64,000 bases of DNA, taken from the NCBI GenBank assembly GCA_009869945.1, contig WIXG01000395.1:1-64000 (forward strand), in the 5' to 3' direction. Shown piece by piece: positions 1-14,560 of this stretch. A program made the translations under genes and the position numbers. The DNA comes from Mesaphorura yosii. Lineage: Eukaryota > Arthropoda > Collembola > Poduromorpha > Tullbergiidae. A model generated the notes under the pieces. It was given only the letters and a program-made list of their open reading frames with translations, ran no database searches and had not been told where the DNA came from. Each line of letters starts with the position of its first letter. Within the stretch, counting starts at the first letter, position 1.

Positions 1-3000
1 CGCCCGAGCGACTCCCCGCCTCATAAACTCCGTACTGGAGCTCTCTCGCGTTCGTGTGTGTCAAAAACCGGAAAATGCGAATCGGAGATAAGCGAATGCG
101 CTTGAGTCATGAATAAACAGCTTCACAGCTTTCAAAGGAGAAGAAGCAGCGTCTCTTTGCGCGGATGAATTGCAGTCGCGTATTTGCACAGGGAAATTGA
201 AAACCTCTTCAAAGTCATGAAGCAATTCGAGAAGTAATTTGCGGGTGAGCACTCTCCCCGCAAAACTCATTTTGCGAGTCATTTTGCAAATATGTTTGCC
301 GATATTGGTTGTTGACGACAAACCGCGCGTTTTCGCTCCATGGATGAATCTCTGGTCAGATGCGTGTTTCATTGGTTGCGTCCAACAATGAGCGTGTGAA
401 AATGCTGGGGTACGATTCAATTCCTTCTTGCTCGTCGTAAATTGGCTGACCTTGGCAGGCTCGAATTCCTGCCCGTAATAAGATTACGGGCGCAGTAATT
501 GTTGGACTCGCAGACATTCCTGCAGCCAGTACGACCGTCGCTGCAGTCGGCCGCTCGGCCGTTCTCCATTCGCCGTTCGCTCCGCTCCGTCGTTATTAAA
601 TTCTTGCCGTCCGCATGCCTGCACTGAATTGAAATGGGCGCATTAAACGCTCGAGCCGCATTGGACTGTCAACAAAAATGTGGTCTGCCAAGCGAAATCC
701 AAAAATAAAGATTGTCGTTGATATCAGAGCAGCAGCACTTTTCTGGGGGCGCGAGTGCAGAGCGAAAATGCGAGGTTAAAAATACTCTGCGCAAAATATG
801 AGTATTAAAATTAGATCTCATTTCTTCCTCATCTCGAACCATATTTTTATTTATGAGCGTCAACGCGAGCGAGCGATCGCGTTGCTTTACGGCCTCGTAA
901 ACGCTCCAGCCAAGGCCACGCCGTGTTGAATTTGGTGATGATGGCAAGCAGGCAGTCAGATTGCATAAAAAGACGAAAAGACATTTCCGTATCTTGTAAT
1001 TCGTAATTCACAATTCACGCCACTTTGCATCTGCAGAATCTTCGCAGCCCATCAAACGGAATCTTTATGGCCGAGGCGCAGCAGCTGCGACTGCGATGAT
1101 TCATGGCTCTTTGCTTTGTCATTCCGGCCGTAAACCTGGTTTATGGCCATAGCTCCATTGAGACCAAATTGAGCTTGGGCAGCCGGAGATCGCGAATTGC
1201 GTCAGACCGAATTTTATTGCCCGACCATTTAGCATTTAGTATTTAGCATAAAACCAGTGTTTTATGCCGGATTTTATGGCCACGGAGTCTGTCCGACCTT
1301 CGACGGGCTTCGACGGAACATGAGACCCCGAGTCCAGGCGAGAGTGCATCACGCCAGCAGAACGTTCTTGGCATCGTGTTTGTGTTTGGCAGATGCAAAT
1401 GAAGTCGCAAGTGGCAGTTTCCGCGAGCGAGCTCTCCGACCGACCGACCCTCTCATTTACTCCTGCGAACAGGAGTTTGATTTCATCTTCTTCACCTCGC
1501 TTGTTATTTTATTTTTGCAGCTGGTCGCGTCTTCTTCAGTCGCTCGATTTATCGTGATTCTGCCTACACAGCAGCAGCAAACAGCGACGACGACGACGCC
1601 GTCAGGCCGTCATCTCTCAAGACGCAAGACGCGAGAAGAGAGTCCAAATTTTATCAATTCGCGCGAGAAGGCAGCCGAGTTACATTTCACCTTTGCCTGC
1701 CTGCCTACTGCTTTTTGAATGAAATCCAAAGTCAAGCTACATTAGCGCAAGACAAAGCGGAGTTGTAAATGTGTCACAGCAGAAAGACGAGGTTGTGCGA
1801 GTCAAAACTTTGAACATTTGCATTTACATGCGCGGAGAGCCACTTACAAGAAGAAACACGTCGGTCGTCTTTAGCAAGGATTTTTGGCACCCGCGATGAT
1901 TCAGCATTCAGCAGCACTCTGCTCGACGTCCATCCTAGCAGTTGGCTGATGGCGATGGCAGACAGTTGTTTATATTAATATTAATAAATGTTATCGTCAT
2001 CGCAAAACACGACGAAATGGTCGTCATCTGAAACATTCGCCATTAGTGTAGTAATAATTCGCACACTTGTCCTCCGTCCATCTCCCACCCGAATCCGCAA
2101 GCGCAAACTTAAAATCGGGCCTGTCATCTCTTCCCATCCGTAAATTCACATTCCTGTCCCGTTTTAGCACCTCGCTCTGGATCAGACTAATAAAATTGGT
2201 TTAATATTCCTAATTGGCTTAATGGAATTTCGTGCACGTAATTTGCGAAGTGTAGCTGGGCCGGCCTAATAACATGTGTAGATCGGTCTCGGCCTGCATG
2301 CTAAATAGCCGCGGCTCTCGAGCGCGTAATTTGCATCTCCGCCACGTCACGCCATAGCACAATGCAATGCTTGCCTCGGCGTTCCGGTGAGAGTCCAGGC
2401 GGCCCAAAGTTTTGGTCTTTATAAATATCCAAAACATGTTAAAAGTCATCCTGCTTTTATGTAAAATAATGAAACTTCTCCAACTCTTTAAATAAATCAT
2501 ACCGCACTTTAAACTACTGGCCAAAACTTTACTCGCAAGTTGCCTCTTTCAAGTTGTCACGCCGGGGCTCACGGCGCTTGGCTCCGACTCGCGATTTCTT
2601 CTGTAGGGGCTTCTCCGTAATTGCAAGGACTGCTACACTTTCGACTCGAATACGCGAATTTCGGAGATACGGCTCGGCCGAAGGTCGGATTAAAAGTTCA
2701 ATAAATCGTGCGATTGGCATTGGACTCTGCTCGGCTTTGGCTTTGGCTTCGGACTGCTCGATTCGCCTCGTGATTGCTTTGTGATTGTGTCAGAGTGCGT
2801 GAAGTCCTGAGCCGAGGCGAAACTAAAAATACCCGCTGCGCTGCAAACGTACGCAACGCAACGAAAGGAGAAGTTTGGTTTTGTTAATGCGATCTGCGGA
2901 GAAGAAAGAAATCGTGTGTCAATTAATAAAGAGGGAATGAGAGCAGGAATTTATCTTCTCCAAGGCAGTCAGGAATTTGGCTGAACTTTTGCCCTAATTT

Positions 3001-6000
3001 CCTTTAAACTCGTATTCATTGGAGTGCACGCGCAGGTGCGCCCACGGGCGCGTCGCTGCAGGCGCTGCTCCAGGTCCGCAATTTATGTGCCCACGTGCCC
3101 GCTGCTGCTGCACCAGATTGAGTAGTTAACAAAAGTTTGGGGATAATTCAAGACACTCAGGCACAAAAATCCCTTTGAATGAGATACAAAGTAAAAGAAA
3201 AACAATGGTAACGTCTTCCCACTCTCTTTACGTTGCGTTGCGACTTCGCGGATCTTGCCAACCTCTGAGCGAGCGCTTCACTTGAAATTTATTAGCATCG
3301 ACTTGCACAGCAGGCACAAACAAAGAGAAGACGTAAAAGTTCGGCAAGTGTCCGGTCGGATTTATTTTTCAATTCATTTCGGTTTCATTCCACCTTTCTC
3401 TTGGCGAAGGTAAAGGCAATGTAATGGCAAAAATGGCAAATGGCAATGCCAGCCAGCTGATGACGCCACGGTAAGAAGCATCCTGGCTGCTTGCCGCCGC
3501 AGGAATCTCGACTCGCCTGTTCGTAAAGTCGAAGAGGTCGATATTCATTCGACTGCATGTCAGTCGAAGATCCGAAAATCAGGCCTCGCCGTACGCCGTA
3601 GCGCTCCTTCGCCTTTCAAACTGCCCATTAATCAGGCCCGCCACGCAAAGGATCGCCAAAGAGTAGCCTTCGACGAAAAACGTAGCGAAAGCCTTTGACG
3701 CTTCGACTGCCTGCGCCTTTTGGCTGACTTTTGGCGTTCGCCCGTTTATCGCGCCAGTCGCTCGCTTGGTCGCTCGTAAGGAGAAAAGTTTTGGTTTTAT
3801 TACCTGCAATACCCCGCCATCGCGTTCGCCATGGCCATTGCCATCATTGCGATTTGAGATTTGCGAGCATTACGATTATGTTTGGAGACTCGCCGTCGCG
3901 TCGTCTGTTTGATTGCTCTGCTCCGAACTAAATGACAGCGGCAGGCAGCGAGCGAACGCGGAGGAGCTGGAGAAAAGAGAGGGATCAGTTTCCGACTCAC
4001 TTGCTTCAGACGAGAAAATATCTTGCGTCGAATCTTGATATTCTCAATTGCAGCGACTGAACGAAATGATTTTGATCCGAAGAGCCCGTCAGTCCGTCCG
4101 TCTTGTCTCCGAAGAAAATCTGCCTGCTTGTCCACGTGCGACGTGCGGAGGCCAGGCAAGCATAGATTTATACAGTCGAGTATTACGTACGTGAGCGAAC
4201 ATTTATTGGGTTATGTAGATTCTGAGACTCGAGGCCAAAGAAGGAGAGAAAGAAAAGAAAAGAAAGCAGGTAGGTACTCGACTTACTCGACTTATTCGAC
4301 TCATAAGTGCAGATACGAGACGACAGACCAGAAGTAGGCTCTTTTCATTCCTGTTTCTGCTTTGTCCTCATCTTGACGGCTGGAATGTCAAGGCAGAGCA
4401 GAGCAAAGCTAAGGGGATCTGCCCGCACAAAGGTCTCTTCTGAAATCCGGATTTGAATGGAAATTGGACTGGTAATCATAATCATCGTAATTCCTCGCTA
4501 AACGCGTGCAGAGCTCACAGACTGCAGACTGCTCCGATGCGTATGTATGCATTGCTTTGCGTTGCGTGGCTTGGCTCGATCGCAAGACGCGACGCTGGAT
4601 TTATTTTAATACTCGAATGCACTTACCGTAAAAGGAGAACAGAACAATGAAATCAAGGCCGTGATTTATAATGACGACTCGCCTGGTGCTGCTGCAGGAA
4701 TCCAATAAAGTGCTCGAATGAGGAAAAATGCGAGTTTATTGCGGGCCATTTCCGCCCAATCATAACCTTTTCATGAGCGCCTTTATGCGTCTGTTTTTCT
4801 CCACGCACGGCCTTCGGACTCGACACTCGACTCCGTTCGCCATTCGCCACATGCAAATAAACCGGGCTGAGCATCTGGAATTCCAGACGCGGAAAACACT
4901 TGTCAAGAATAAATTCGGAGGCCGTAATGACTTGACAAATGAGAGGCTCGTAAAGCTGGGCTCTAAAAGATTTATGCTCATCGATTCCTGACTGACGCGC
5001 ACGGGCTCCGCTCATTCGGAAGGATTCGCCATTCGCCTTTTTTAATTGCTTCGCCATTCGCCATGTCACTTTATTGACCTCTCTGACATCAAAGCTGCCT
5101 GCCTGCCTGCCTGCTCCGGCCTTGAAAATAATCAGTTGCGACTTCTGTGAACGCTTTTATTCGAAACTGTAAAACGAATCGTGAGTTGGCAAATTTGTGC
5201 CCTCCAGCAGAGACACCAGCGAACGAACGAGCTAAATCATTTTTATGCCCTTCTTATATCGTCCAACTCGCGTCATTACGAGGCGAGGCAGAAACGGCTT
5301 GCGAAGTAATGCGAATTTGTGAATCTCGTCCGGCCCGAGTCGCGAGTCTCGGACGCCGACGAATGCGAACGGCGATTGAAGGCAGACGGGCATGGGAGCC
5401 TTTGTTCTGTGCCTGTGGCTTGAAGAGACGCATTCGGGACTTCAAAATAAACGAGATAGTCGCTGCGCTGCTCCGCTTCCTCGTTATCGATGGAAAATCC
5501 ATTATGTCATCATAAACCTGTCGGCTAAATATCATTCTCATTCTCGGTTTGAAGCTCGTAATAATCCTAATACAAAAGAAGTCGTTCTCGTCGAGCAATC
5601 CGATCGACGACTCTAAACCAAATAATTGGATTCCGTGCCTGCTTCTGCGAACAGTCTCCAGTCTGCCTGCCTGCCCTGCCGTGTCACTCCGATTTGCCTC
5701 CAATCAGCAGACAGGCTGGTCTGATGCCAAATTTATTCGGATTGGCTTCAATTTCTATCTGTCCAGCCGTCAGCTTCTTTCTGCATATTTTTGGCTGCTT
5801 CAGCTTGTCCTGAGCCGGCCCATAAATCAACAGCCGCCAATTGTAATTAGCGCCGTCTCGCTATGAAACCACGGGTGTCTGACGAATTCCAAGTGAATTC
5901 AGTGAACAAAAGCCATGAAATCAATTCTTTCACACTCGACTCAAATTATTGTTTGAAAAGTTTAAATTAAGGTTTTTCGCGTGTGGCACGTGCACGTGGC

Positions 6001-6580
6001 GCGTAATTCGCAATTCGAGAATGAGGAAAATGATTTTAAAAAATCCAGAGTCGTAACTCATAATAGAAATTATGCGTGTGGCGTGTGTGTGCGCTGATTT
6101 TGGTGGGAAGGCCGTCCTAAAATAGCCTGCTTGCCTGCTGCTAATTGTGGCTGACGCATAAAGCCAAATTAACCGGAAGTCTGTCGTTACTCGCTGCTCA
6201 TTACATCCAAGATGCAGGCAGTCGCAGTTTCAGTCACGGCCACGACTGCGTTAACGTTGGTGTTGGCGTTAACTAACAGCTCGTCCTTGAATTAAGCTCG
6301 TCTTTGATTTTATCTGCCTCCAACCGGGAAGTCGTAAATTGTAATTCGTAATCAAAAGCATAATCGTGTTTCCATGGAGTAGTGAAAGCAAAAGCGTACG
6401 TGTGTGATGCTAAATTCTTGTTCAGGTGATAAAATGGCAGCGGAGGATGTAAAGCAATCATTTACCATTTACCATTTGCGGCACTCAATTTCAGAAATTA
6501 AGAGAAACCAGTTCTCAACCAGCCGACCCAAGACACAAGAGTTGATGAATAAAATCAGCCATGTCATTTTGCGTTTTACC
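1..6580. other. Gene-free stretch, possible intergenic or regulatory DNA
   Basis: I found no convincing coding exon on either strand. The open frames are at most about 150 codons, overlap each other on both strands, lack recognisable domains and show no consistent splice junctions. The DNA is rich in short recurring words such as TTTATGGC, CATAAA and CGTAAT. It ends just beyond the AATAAA signal of the helicase-like gene. It could be intergenic DNA or part of a large intron of a gene lying outside the window. Confidence 0.6.
5095..5114. repeat. (CTGC)5 microsatellite
   Basis: Five perfect tandem copies of CTGC are read directly. Shorter runs of the same unit occur near 36893 (as GGCA/CAGG) and 61317-61333. 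This simple-sequence motif therefore recurs through the gene-free DNA. Confidence 0.85.
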
Positions 6581-6601
6581 ATTTTCTGGAGAATCTCAAT
6601 T

Positions 6602-6607
6602 TTTATT
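6602..6607 (-). terminator. Polyadenylation signal of the helicase-like gene
   Basis: AATAAA on the minus strand lies 17 bases beyond the TGA stop at 6625-6627. Its closeness argues that the gene ends here, with no further domain-coding exon downstream. Confidence 0.55.
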
Positions 6608-6624
6608 CTAAGTAAAAATCGTAC

Positions 6625-9600
6625 TCATGCTGTACAATCAGAAAGGATCGGTAACAACATCCATGCAATGCTAAAATCACTAAAAGGGTGCTTTTCTTTA
6701 CTCCTCGTGGCGAAGCTGACTTTCTTGACTTCCATTTTGGAATCCTGAAAACGAAAAAAGGTGTGCATGTAATGAATAGTGGAAACTGCAAATTGCGGGC
6801 TGGGAAGCGCGTGCGAATTTTGGTTGAGGGATTGACCAGCAACGGGAACGCCAAGCAAGTCACCGCCCATGAGTTTGGAGTGGTTAAGGCCGAAATTCTT
6901 TTGGTCTTTTGGAAGCGTTAGTCCCAGTGCCTTGTCTTCTTGGGCCAGAAGCCGTCCGGTCACAACTAGCAGGGCTTCCTCCTCCTGCGATGCAAATAAA
7001 GGAGACATTTTCATTCTCATAGTTTCTTGGGCACGCAAGAAGCAAGAAAATAGGAGCAGGCATGCAAGCAAGTGGAATGGAGAGTAGAGCCGGCCTACCT
7101 TCGTGTAGTCGCAGCCAGGGTCCTCTACCTGCTTCCGAAACAACCTCTTGACTCCACGCCGCATCATGTCCAGCACGAGGAAAGTGTCTTCAGACAGCGA
7201 ACCGGCCCCAAACATTTCGACGGCTTTTCTTTTGAGCTCCTGCACTGCCTCGCTCTTGATTTCTTTTTCCGGCACGTAGATCAGGGCGTCACGTAGAAAG
7301 TCTTGAGCAGAATTTGCAGAATTTGGCACGCCGCTGTTTTTGTTTTCCTGTGGCTGCAGATTGTCAGGAGGAGCGTCATCTGCCTTCGCCTCCGTCTCAG
7401 TCTGCGGTCTTGCTTCGTCAGACTGCCCGGCCCCCGAGAGGATCCAGACTGTCATGTTGTTGACGACCGTGCAGGCCTTCAGGAAGGACGCGTTTGGGCC
7501 CGTGAGGAGCTCGCCGTACATGATGCAGGCCTTCCTGAACTTGCGGAAGTACACCTCGGTGGATATGATTGTGGACCAATGCAAACGAATGGAAACTTCG
7601 GGCTCGCTCTCGACCTCACTATGAATTATTAGAATTATGAATCAAAAGAGCACCCAAATTGGTTAGCCTTGCGATTGCGACATTTGCTGAGCTGACTTAC
7701 TCGGGCAGTAGCCACAGCAGCTTGTCCTTGACCGGGTCCGCGAAGACCACCTGTGGATGCAACGCCGTGAACAGCACCGCCTTCACCAACGCCCAGTTGC
7801 TGCCGTGTTTGTTGAGCTCAAGCAGATCTCCAGCGCCCTTCGGCTGAATGTAGCCGCATGCTCGGAGCTGGCTCACCAGATTCGTCCTGATTCCATGCAC
7901 CAACTCAAATATGGCGGCGGTCACGAGCTCTCCCGCAGTCGGAGCGTAGCTGCCGGAGCCGAACACGACCTCCCACTCCTAAAATTCAAGAAACCCTTCA
8001 AAAACACAACTTCTCAAGCTTCGGACTTGTGGAGAACGAGAACTTGTTGCAGAATTGTGAACCTTGAACGTTGTGATGATTTCCAAGTGGTCACTGAACG
8101 AGCCACGACCAGCAGCCGCCTCCGCCTTTCTCCTGCGACGCCGTTTCTTGTTCAACGAGCAATCAGTTGGCAGATAAAATTCTCTGAGAATCATAAAGCA
8201 GCTACGAGTTAATCCCATCATTTTGTAATTTGTACTCCAAATATTTTTGAGGTGGTCCTCACTTGAGGCACATCGCAGCAATCAAAGTCAAAATTGGATC
8301 CAGGCAACGAAAGGTCACTGCGTAGATGAGGGCTCGAGTGAGTCGGGGCTCCATCGGGAAGTTCATCACCATAAATCCAAGCTTCGTGATCTACAAAGCA
8401 AAACCCGTCTTGCTTGAGACTGTTGAGATTCTGGTTAAATCACAAGACATGCCCCTACCTCTTACCTTTCTGTTGGCGTCAAGAACTCCGAGGTGAGCCA
8501 TGGATTTGTAGGCGGCATCAATTTCTTCTTTGCTGATTGGCTGCAGAAAGCTGCCCAGGCTCGCGTAAACGTCGCGAACAAGGCAGCTTGCAAAGGCGAC
8601 GAGTTTGCCCATGACGAGGCGTCTTGTCCCAGGCGGCTGGTATTTCCTCATGGCCTTGTGGCACGCCTCCGAGTACATTCGGTAGCAGCATCCGTTTTCC
8701 TCGGCCCTTTTGGCACGTGCATCGGCGGACGACTGCGAAATCCAGCCCAGGAGACTCTGGACGCCGTTCTTGTCTGGGACTTGTCGACGAATCTTGCCAG
8801 AATCAATGACGATGGCTGCCTGCACACTCAGGCAGGTCTCCGCCAACTCTGTCGTTAGAATGATCGTCCTCTTTCCCTGTCGCTGAGCACTTTTGTCGAA
8901 AATCTTCTCGTAGTCTCCAGTTTTGCTCTCAGAGTGCAAAAGGAAGAGCACAAAGGACCCGTCAGGCAGTTTTCTGGAGGAGTGGTGCAAAATCATTTGC
9001 TTCATCGTCACTAGACTGTCGTACTCGGGCAGAAACACGAGCATGGTGTCACATTTTGGTTTCAGACAGTGGAGGTAGGACACGTAGCACGTCAGCACCT
9101 CAAAGTTCACCGACATTTCGCCCTCAACCTCCGCCAGCTGCATGCTCTTCACTCCAGCCATGAATTGCGTGTCTTCTGGAATTGGAAGCGAGGGCATGTG
9201 ATCTATTTTCGGCGAGGGGCCGTCTGGGATCGCAATCACACCGAAGGACGTCTCTCCAGTGTTTTGCAAATGCTTCACAAGCTTAAGGCGGTCGATTGTG
9301 TTGCAGCTCATGACGACAACTCGCAGCGCCGGGAAGTTTGTGAGTGCCCTGGCGAGGTAGAAAATCAGGAGCTCGCTAAGCGGGTCCTGCTCTTGCAACT
9401 CGTCCACGAAAATCCAGGATGTGGTGTCGAGCAAGTTGCTGGAGATTATTAGCGCACGCAAAAGAGCTTCGTAGGTGGTGTAGGTCAGCAAAGTCTCCAC
9501 AGGCGAAACATGGGTTTCCAGGAGAGAGTGATAGCCAACTGTTTCTCCCAGCTTCTCGCCTCGCTCTGCAGCCACGTTCTGCGCCATGGCGGCCGCCTGA

Positions 9601-10055
9601 ATTCGTTGGGGAACCACGCAAATAATGCGAGTCGTGTGTTGGACGGCCTCAGCGATTTCCAAAAGGTATTGGGGAACCTGAAATTCGTATCAACAACAAA
9701 GGCGGGCGATTATGCTTGCGAAATCTTCAGATAAGAACAACATCATCACTTTAGAATGCGACATCAGCTCCTTCGACGCTGTGAATCAGGACTTTTCGAG
9801 CAGGGATGCCAATCTACTCACCTGCGTCGTTTTCCCGTATCCTGCCTGGCTTACGATAAGCGAGAGCCGATTGCCTAGGATCGTCTTGAGAATGCTTTCT
9901 CTCAGGGAGAAGATTGGGCGAGTCCCGCGAGCCAAGACGGAGGCCGGGTTATACGCTGGAATTTTCGGGACGGCAGGCAGCGAACCGAAGTACGCACTCA
10001 CGATCTGAGGCGTTCGAAGAGAGAACGGCTTCTTGACGACATTTTCCCCTACCAT
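6625..10055 (-). CDS. Divergent DExH-box RNA helicase-like protein (YTHDC2/Bgcn-like)
   Basis: Seven coding exons join in frame on the minus strand: 10055-9822, 9677-8466, 8390-8263, 8183-8063, 7978-7701, 7618-7099 and 6984-6625. They give about 950 residues. Motif I, GYGKTTQVPQ, spans exons 1 and 2 (about residues 72-81). Motif Ia resembles VVPQRIQAAAMAQ. Motif II reads DELQ (170-173) where DEAH is usual, and motif III reads MSCN where SAT is usual. Motif IV is LVFLPEYD and motif V is ILTTELAET. Motif VI is degraded to ADARAKRAE and lacks the QRxGRxGR pattern. A winged-helix/HA2 region, a SDHLE segment and an OB-fold region with NWALVKAVL follow. I see no YTH, Tudor or ankyrin part. The domain order and the NWALVKAVL segment suggest the YTHDC2/Bgcn branch, but this is inferred. 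RNA binding is likely; ATPase activity is doubtful. An acceptor at 10081-10083 extends the frame 25 bases above the ATG, so an upstream exon, perhaps with R3H, may exist. The donor of exon 4 (GTTCAC) is weak. Confidence 0.8.
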
Positions 10056-10080
10056 TCTGGATGATTTCGGATCGAGACTC

Positions 10081-11036
10081 CTGCAAAAAGACTGATTGAT
10101 CGTTGACGAAACGCCAGTGAATCCTAAAATCGCCTAAAATCTTGCAATTTTTGCAATTACTTTTGATCGTAGGTACAAAATGGAAATGGCAAAAGAAAGT
10201 GAAACGATTCATCAAGACTTGAGTTCATTGACTTTATTCGTCTCTAATTTATTAGTCAAAACGCAGAATAACGGTAAATTGATGAAGAGTGAGCCAAGAT
10301 TGACTTCATTGGTCTCTCATTTATTAGGTACAATAGTCACAAGCCAGCGTAACGGTAAATTGATAACGAGTGAGCAACCAAGATCGACTGGATCACGCTC
10401 GCTTTCATGACACACGAGGAAGTGAACCACAAAATATTACGAGATCAAGGCAGAGCGGATCGCAGCAGCTTTCGCAGAGTTCATTCATTTCTTAATTGGT
10501 ACAAGGAAACTCATGCGAAAATTATTACAGGACAAAGACGACACTTGAATGGTCAACGATGCTCCAAGGGAAAGAGTTTTGAACTATTTTCCTGGTTCAG
10601 GTCTGCATTTAATCGAAGATTATGATCGACGGACGTGACGGGCTGAATAACGGTACATTCGAATTCCTCGAACAAAGCACGAAGTGAAACAAAGCTGAGA
10701 GGCACGTCCAGCGCCACGATTCAAACCCTCATTAGCCAGTAAACAGCGGAATAAAGCGTAGCGTATTCGCGTGCATGCTGAGCATAGCATTCGACTACGA
10801 CGAAGCAAGCGCAGGAAGAAAGCCGACTAAAAAACTGATTTGTGATCATCGTATCACCAAGAAAAATAGGCAGGGAATCAGCTAATTCGTGATTTCGATC
10901 AGTGAGCAGTGAATTTGTGGTAAACGGTTGACAGTTTGTTGATAATTTGATAGGAAAGATAAAGATCGGGCTTTTTTTTTACACCGAATCTGCCGACTGA
11001 CTAGCTCCGATTTCAAGAAGAAAGCAATTATTCAAG
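10081..11036. promoter_or_regulatory. Head-to-head intergenic region between helicase-like gene and CDC5L
   Basis: The two genes are transcribed away from each other across roughly 950 bases, so this stretch should hold both promoters and the 5' untranslated sequence. A canonical acceptor, TTTTTGCAG on the minus strand, at its left edge implies a helicase leader exon somewhere inside. I could not identify a TATA box or a clear initiator. A plus-strand open frame at 10180-10410 is largely explained by the tandem repeat here. Confidence 0.5.
10210..10670. repeat. Degenerate tandem repeat of about 75-85 bp
   Basis: Two neighbouring units share TTCATT, TCTCTxATTTATTAG, TAACGGTAAATTGAT and GAGTGAGC in the same order: unit one is about 10227-10305, unit two about 10306-10385. 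A third, weaker unit near 10480-10530 repeats TTCATT, TCATTTCTTAATTGGTACAA and a following ACTCATGCG. A further AATAACGGTACATT occurs near 10650. The repeat stays open in one plus-strand frame through the first two units, giving the similar peptides NNGKLMKSE and RNGKLITSE. I think this is a diverged minisatellite and not a gene. Confidence 0.65.
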
Positions 11037-14188
<3,152 letters not shown>

Positions 14189-14294
14189 AATATTACAACA
14201 AGGATTTATTACCAATTTCCATACTGTTGATTGTTTAAAGCTGATGTCTTTATGTCGACTTCCACATGTTGTATACTTTAAATTAATTGAGTTA

Positions 14295-14300
14295 AATAAA
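14295..14300 (+). terminator. Likely polyadenylation signal of CDC5L
   Basis: AATAAA lies about 107 bases beyond the CDC5L stop. Alternatives are AATAAA at 14184-14189, which overlaps the stop codon, and at 14412 and 14438. The intergenic space before the caprin stop is only 372 bases. Confidence 0.5.
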
Positions 14301-14464
14301 TCAACTAAAAACTCCTCGGTTATTTGATGTTGCTGAAAGGAAGTCGATTTTTTGCATTTCATTCTCATTAAAGAGTGTTCAGAGATGAATGAAGGCTATG
14401 AAGGGTCTTTGAATAAATAGTTTTACATGCGAAATTGAATAAAATCCGAGATTTTGATGCACCT

Positions 14465-14470
14465 TTTATT
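14465..14470 (-). terminator. Likely polyadenylation signal of caprin
   Basis: AATAAA on the minus strand lies about 90 bases beyond the caprin TAA stop. It is convergent with the CDC5L signals, so the two 3' untranslated regions may abut or overlap. Confidence 0.55.
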
Positions 14471-14560
14471 TATCGCAAATTAAGAACACTTAGAAAAATG
14501 TAAAAGAATGAAATTTGTAGTACGAACGTTCTGTAATTTGCAAAAGTTGGTGTTGGTTGG

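Noticed and set aside
6273-6461. A YTH or other C-terminal domain exon of the helicase-like gene downstream of its stop
   Set aside because: The frames there show no YTH aromatic-cage pattern, and an AATAAA follows the stop within 20 bases.
10180-10410. 76-codon plus-strand frame with ATG in the helicase/CDC5L gap
   Set aside because: Its coding look comes from the tandem repeat underneath, and it has no partner exon.
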